Assembly (NCBI GenBank): GCA_035629075.1
Contig: DASPIK010000049.1
Coordinates: forward strand, 17,347 to 81,346
From: JAEZPW01 sp035629075
GTDB taxonomy: Bacteria > Acidobacteriota > Terriglobia > Terriglobales > Acidobacteriaceae
Length of the DNA stretch: 64,000 nucleotides
Reading direction: 5' to 3'
Positions 61,875-64,000 of the stretch are shown one piece after another. The position numbers were made by a program, and so were the translations under genes. Under the pieces are notes generated by a model. The model searched no databases. It worked only from the letters and a program-made list of their open reading frames with translations, and was not told where the DNA came from. Position 1 is the first letter of the stretch, and the number at the start of each line of letters is the position of its first letter.

Positions 61875-62351
61875 TCAACCACAACGGAAACAAGTATTGG
61901 CTTTCGGTATATCAGGCGTCCGCCTGGCTTTGCGCCCATTCATGTTGTCTGTGCTCGGGTTCGTCGTGATCTCGATGAGGTACGGCAGAGATGCTCTAAT
62001 TAGCGTTGATGCTTCGCGGCGTGGTTCGCCACGCAGGGAATATCGCAGGATTACAGCTAACTGTCGTGGTCTGCGGTCGGGCACAAGGAATTGCCAGCTT
62101 TTCAGGAGATCGATCTCACCCTTCAGCAGGTCAGGACCGTTGACATCAGTGATGGCGGCGACGCTCCCATCGCCATTGAGGTGCAGGACCGCAGTGACGT
62201 CTCCGGAAACATTCGCCTGCCGTGCGAGTGGGGGATACGCGTCCATTCTGAAGCCGGTGACGAAAACATCGGGCACGGTTTGTGCCGGCGCGGCAAACGC
62301 CATGCAACTCAGCAAGCCACCGCAAACGATCAGCAGCAGGACCCGTCTCAT
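61875..62351 (-). CDS. Secreted TonB-C-like domain protein
   Basis: A 158-residue exported protein. ATG 62351 follows GAGGAGGG. Signal peptide ends near FAAPAQ. The body contains DAYPPLARQANVSGDVTAVL then WQFLVPDRRPRQLAVILRYS, the TonB C-terminal (energy transducer) fold. No TM anchor separates it from a signal peptide, so it may be periplasmic rather than a real TonB. The last 30 residues are basic and end CFRCG. Confidence 0.75.
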   Translation of the reverse strand: MRRVLLLIVCGGLLSCMAFAAPAQTVPDVFVTGFRMDAYPPLARQANVSGDVTAVLHLNGDGSVAAITDVNGPDLLKGEIDLLKSWQFLVPDRRPRQLAVILRYSLRGEPRREASTLIRASLPYLIEITTNPSTDNMNGRKARRTPDIPKANTCFRCG

Positions 62352-62382
62352 GTTGCGGCCCTCCTCACGCAGCGAACGCGCG

Positions 62383-63237
62383 TCACTGGTAATTGTAAAA
62401 CCCCCGGCCCGACTTTCGCCCGAGCCATCCCGCATCTACCATCTTGATCAAGAGAGGACACGGACGATACTTCGGATCGCCCAAACCGTCGTGCATCACG
62501 CGCATGATGTCAAGGCAAACATCCAGGCCAATGAAATCGGCAAGGGTTAGCGGTCCCATGGGATGCGCCATACCCAACTTGAATACCTCGTCCACGGCCT
62601 CAGCAGTTGCGACGCCTTCCATAACGGCGTACATCGCCTCGTTCAGTAGCGGCATCAACACGCGGTTGGAAACGAAACCCGGAGAATCGTTCACCTCAAT
62701 CGGTGTCTTGTCGAGCCTTGTCGCCAGGTCGCGCACCGCTTCGTAAGTCTCTTGCGACGTCGCCAGACCACGGATCACTTCAACGAGCCTCATCATCGGC
62801 ACAGGGTTGAAGAAGTGCATGCCAATAACCTTCTCCGGGCGCTTCGTCTGTGCCGCAAGTTTGGTTATAGAGATCGATGAAGTATTCGAGGACAGCACGA
62901 CCTCTGACCTTGTAATACGGTCCAGGTCTCGGAAAAGTTCGCACTTTATTTCAAACCGTTCGGTCGCCGCCTCTACGATGAAGTCGCAATCCGCCACTTC
63001 TTGCACATCCAGAACAGGTTTGATGCGAGCCAGAGCTGCAGCACGATCTTCCGTCGTCAGCTTCTGCTTGGCCACCTCGCGATCCATGTTTTTAGAGATG
63101 GCAATCATGCCGCGATCAAGAAAGCCCTGGTCCACGTCTCGAAGCACTACGTTGTACCCGGATTTGGCGAACACATGAGCGATGCCATTGCCCATCGTGC
63201 CGGCGCCTATAACGCCGACTTTCTTTATCTCCATGCC
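62383..63237 (-). CDS. hbd: 3-hydroxybutyryl/3-hydroxyacyl-CoA dehydrogenase
   Basis: A 284-residue NAD-dependent dehydrogenase from ATG 63237. The Rossmann motif is GVIGAGTMGNGIAHVFAKSG. The catalytic His lies in GMHFFNPVPMMRLVEVIRG, followed by NDSPGFVSNRVLMPLLNEAM and PMGPLTLADFIGLDVCLDIM, typical of the Hbd/PaaH group. It acts in fatty-acid or butyrate-type metabolism. No other beta-oxidation gene is next to it; the symbol is by family likeness. Confidence 0.92.
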   Translation of the reverse strand, partial: GMEIKKVGVIGAGTMGNGIAHVFAKSGYNVVLRDVDQGFLDRGMIAISKNMDREVAKQKLTTEDRAAALARIKPVLDVQEVADCDFIVEAATERFEIKCELFRDLDRITRSEVVLSSNTSSISITKLAAQTKRPEKVIGMHFFNPVPMMRLVEVIRGLATSQETYEAVRDLATRLDKTPIEVNDSPGFVSNRVLMPLLNEAMYAVMEGVATAEAVDEVFKLGMAHPMGPLTLADFIGLDVCLDIMRVMHDGLGDPKYRPCPLLIKMVDAGWLGRKSGRGFYNYQ

Positions 63238-63367
63238 AACCCTCTCCCCGATCAAAGCTGAACAAAACCGATGAGTTTAACAAGGAATGTGACTCCACGT
63301 CAGCCGCTCAGGACAGCGCACCGGAAGAACTCTCTAGTACAATCTCGGAGTTTAAAGCGGAGACATC

Positions 63368-64000
63368 ATGCGCGTACTTGCAATACTTGTGGTCGCACTA
63401 AGCCTGATTGCTGTCGCACAGCAATCAAAGCCCACTACACCGGAGCCTTCTGCCAAGCGCATTGCGGAGCCACCTGCCAAAGTCATGAACCACGTTGATC
63501 CGGAGAAAATCCGGGCACATGTTCGCTTCCTGGCCCACGACTTGCTTGAGGGCCGTGGCCCTGGGCAACGAGGCAGCAGAATCGCCGCCGAGTATATTGC
63601 CACGCAATTCGCACTTTATGGACTGGAACCAGCAGGCGATAACGGCAAGTATATGCAGAAGGTGCCGCTCGTGAACGTGCGCACGCTGCCGGAAAGCAGA
63701 TTTGCCCTAACCACGAGCGCGGGAGAAATGGTGCTCCGTGGCGGCGAGGACTACGTTGCCAACAACCAGACCCTTACCGCCGACGCTCAGATCAACGCGC
63801 CCATTGTGTTCGTGGGTTACGGCATCAATGCTCCTGAATATAACTGGAATGACTACGAAGGCGTTGATGTCAAGGGCAAGGTCGTCCTCATGTTCGTCAA
63901 TGAACCACCTTCCCCGCTGCCGGCAACCGATGACAAGTTATTCAAGGGCAAGGCTCTCACCTACTACGGCCGGTGGATCTACAAGTACGAGGAGGCCGCG
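63368..64000 (+). CDS. Secreted M28-type peptidase, N-terminal part (cut by window edge)
   Basis: The first 211 codons from ATG 63368. A signal peptide (1-17, VLAILVVALSLIAVAQ) is followed by a segment with IRAHVRFLAHDLLEGRGPGQ and RGSRIAAEYIATQFALYGLE, typical of zinc aminopeptidases of the M28 family with a PA insert (FVGYGINAPEYNWNDYEGV). The metal-binding part lies beyond base 64000, so activity cannot be checked. It is divergent from the dehydrogenase gene. Confidence 0.9.
   Translation, partial: MRVLAILVVALSLIAVAQQSKPTTPEPSAKRIAEPPAKVMNHVDPEKIRAHVRFLAHDLLEGRGPGQRGSRIAAEYIATQFALYGLEPAGDNGKYMQKVPLVNVRTLPESRFALTTSAGEMVLRGGEDYVANNQTLTADAQINAPIVFVGYGINAPEYNWNDYEGVDVKGKVVLMFVNEPPSPLPATDDKLFKGKALTYYGRWIYKYEEAA

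Overview
The window reads as chromosomal DNA of an Acidobacteriota bacterium of the Koribacter/Terriglobia type. Pointers to this are the large outer-membrane receptor with an N-terminal carboxypeptidase-regulatory-like domain and a terminal Phe, the many secreted class-C beta-lactamase-fold hydrolases, the moderately high GC with short operons, and the GatCA / DciA-like / CCA-transferase / TsaD housekeeping block. No phage, IS element, CRISPR array or rRNA was seen. Two tRNA genes are present: Ser-GCU at 22717-22806 and Leu-CAA at 44595-44680, both on the minus strand. The taxonomic call rests on gene style only.

Layout. 1-5.7 kb: a histidine kinase with a sigma-54 activator (cut by the left edge), an orphan NhaR-like LysR regulator, a hibernation-factor-like protein, a small zinc-ribbon protein, and a coupled pair of a hypothetical protein and Rnk. 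6.2-22.5 kb: the most striking region, a divergon around a GntR/FCD regulator. Leftward it encodes the regulator, a TonB-dependent receptor, a lipoprotein hydrolase, a Tat-exported alpha-oxoamine-synthase-like PLP enzyme and two more hydrolases. Rightward it encodes an amino-acid permease, a D-serine-dehydratase/D-threonine-aldolase-like enzyme, a fourth hydrolase, an exported dipeptide-epimerase-like enolase-superfamily enzyme and a secreted unknown protein. Read together, these suggest uptake and breakdown of D-amino-acid-containing peptides (muropeptides or peptide natural products). That function is inference.

22.7-36.5 kb: tRNA-Ser, gatA-gatC-dciA-like, cca divergent from tsaD, a four-gene ECF sigma/anti-sigma/DUF4252 operon with successive ATGA overlaps, a CheY-like protein, a transglutaminase-like secreted protein, pfkA, an RlpA-like lipoprotein with a small coupled partner, a HIT protein and a DehI-family protein. 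36.6-45 kb: an RGG-rich protein with a receiver-like domain, a GGDEF response regulator with an altered GGKEF signature, a zincin peptidase, Tex, a His/Met-rich outer-membrane-like protein with a Cys-rich partner (perhaps copper-related), a truncated IPT/TIG lipoprotein remnant and tRNA-Leu.

45-64 kb: lemA with a DUF2207 protein, a YqjD/YqjE/YqjK-like membrane trio, a PilZ protein, a NarL-type regulator with a degenerate receiver, a PAS histidine kinase and receiver, an ECF sigma factor divergent from a DoxX protein, P5C dehydrogenase, a LolA-like protein, serS, hemerythrin, pyrD, an MBL hydrolase, a TonB-C protein, 3-hydroxyacyl-CoA dehydrogenase and an M28-type peptidase cut by the right edge. 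Signalling genes are dense, and several carry altered catalytic residues.
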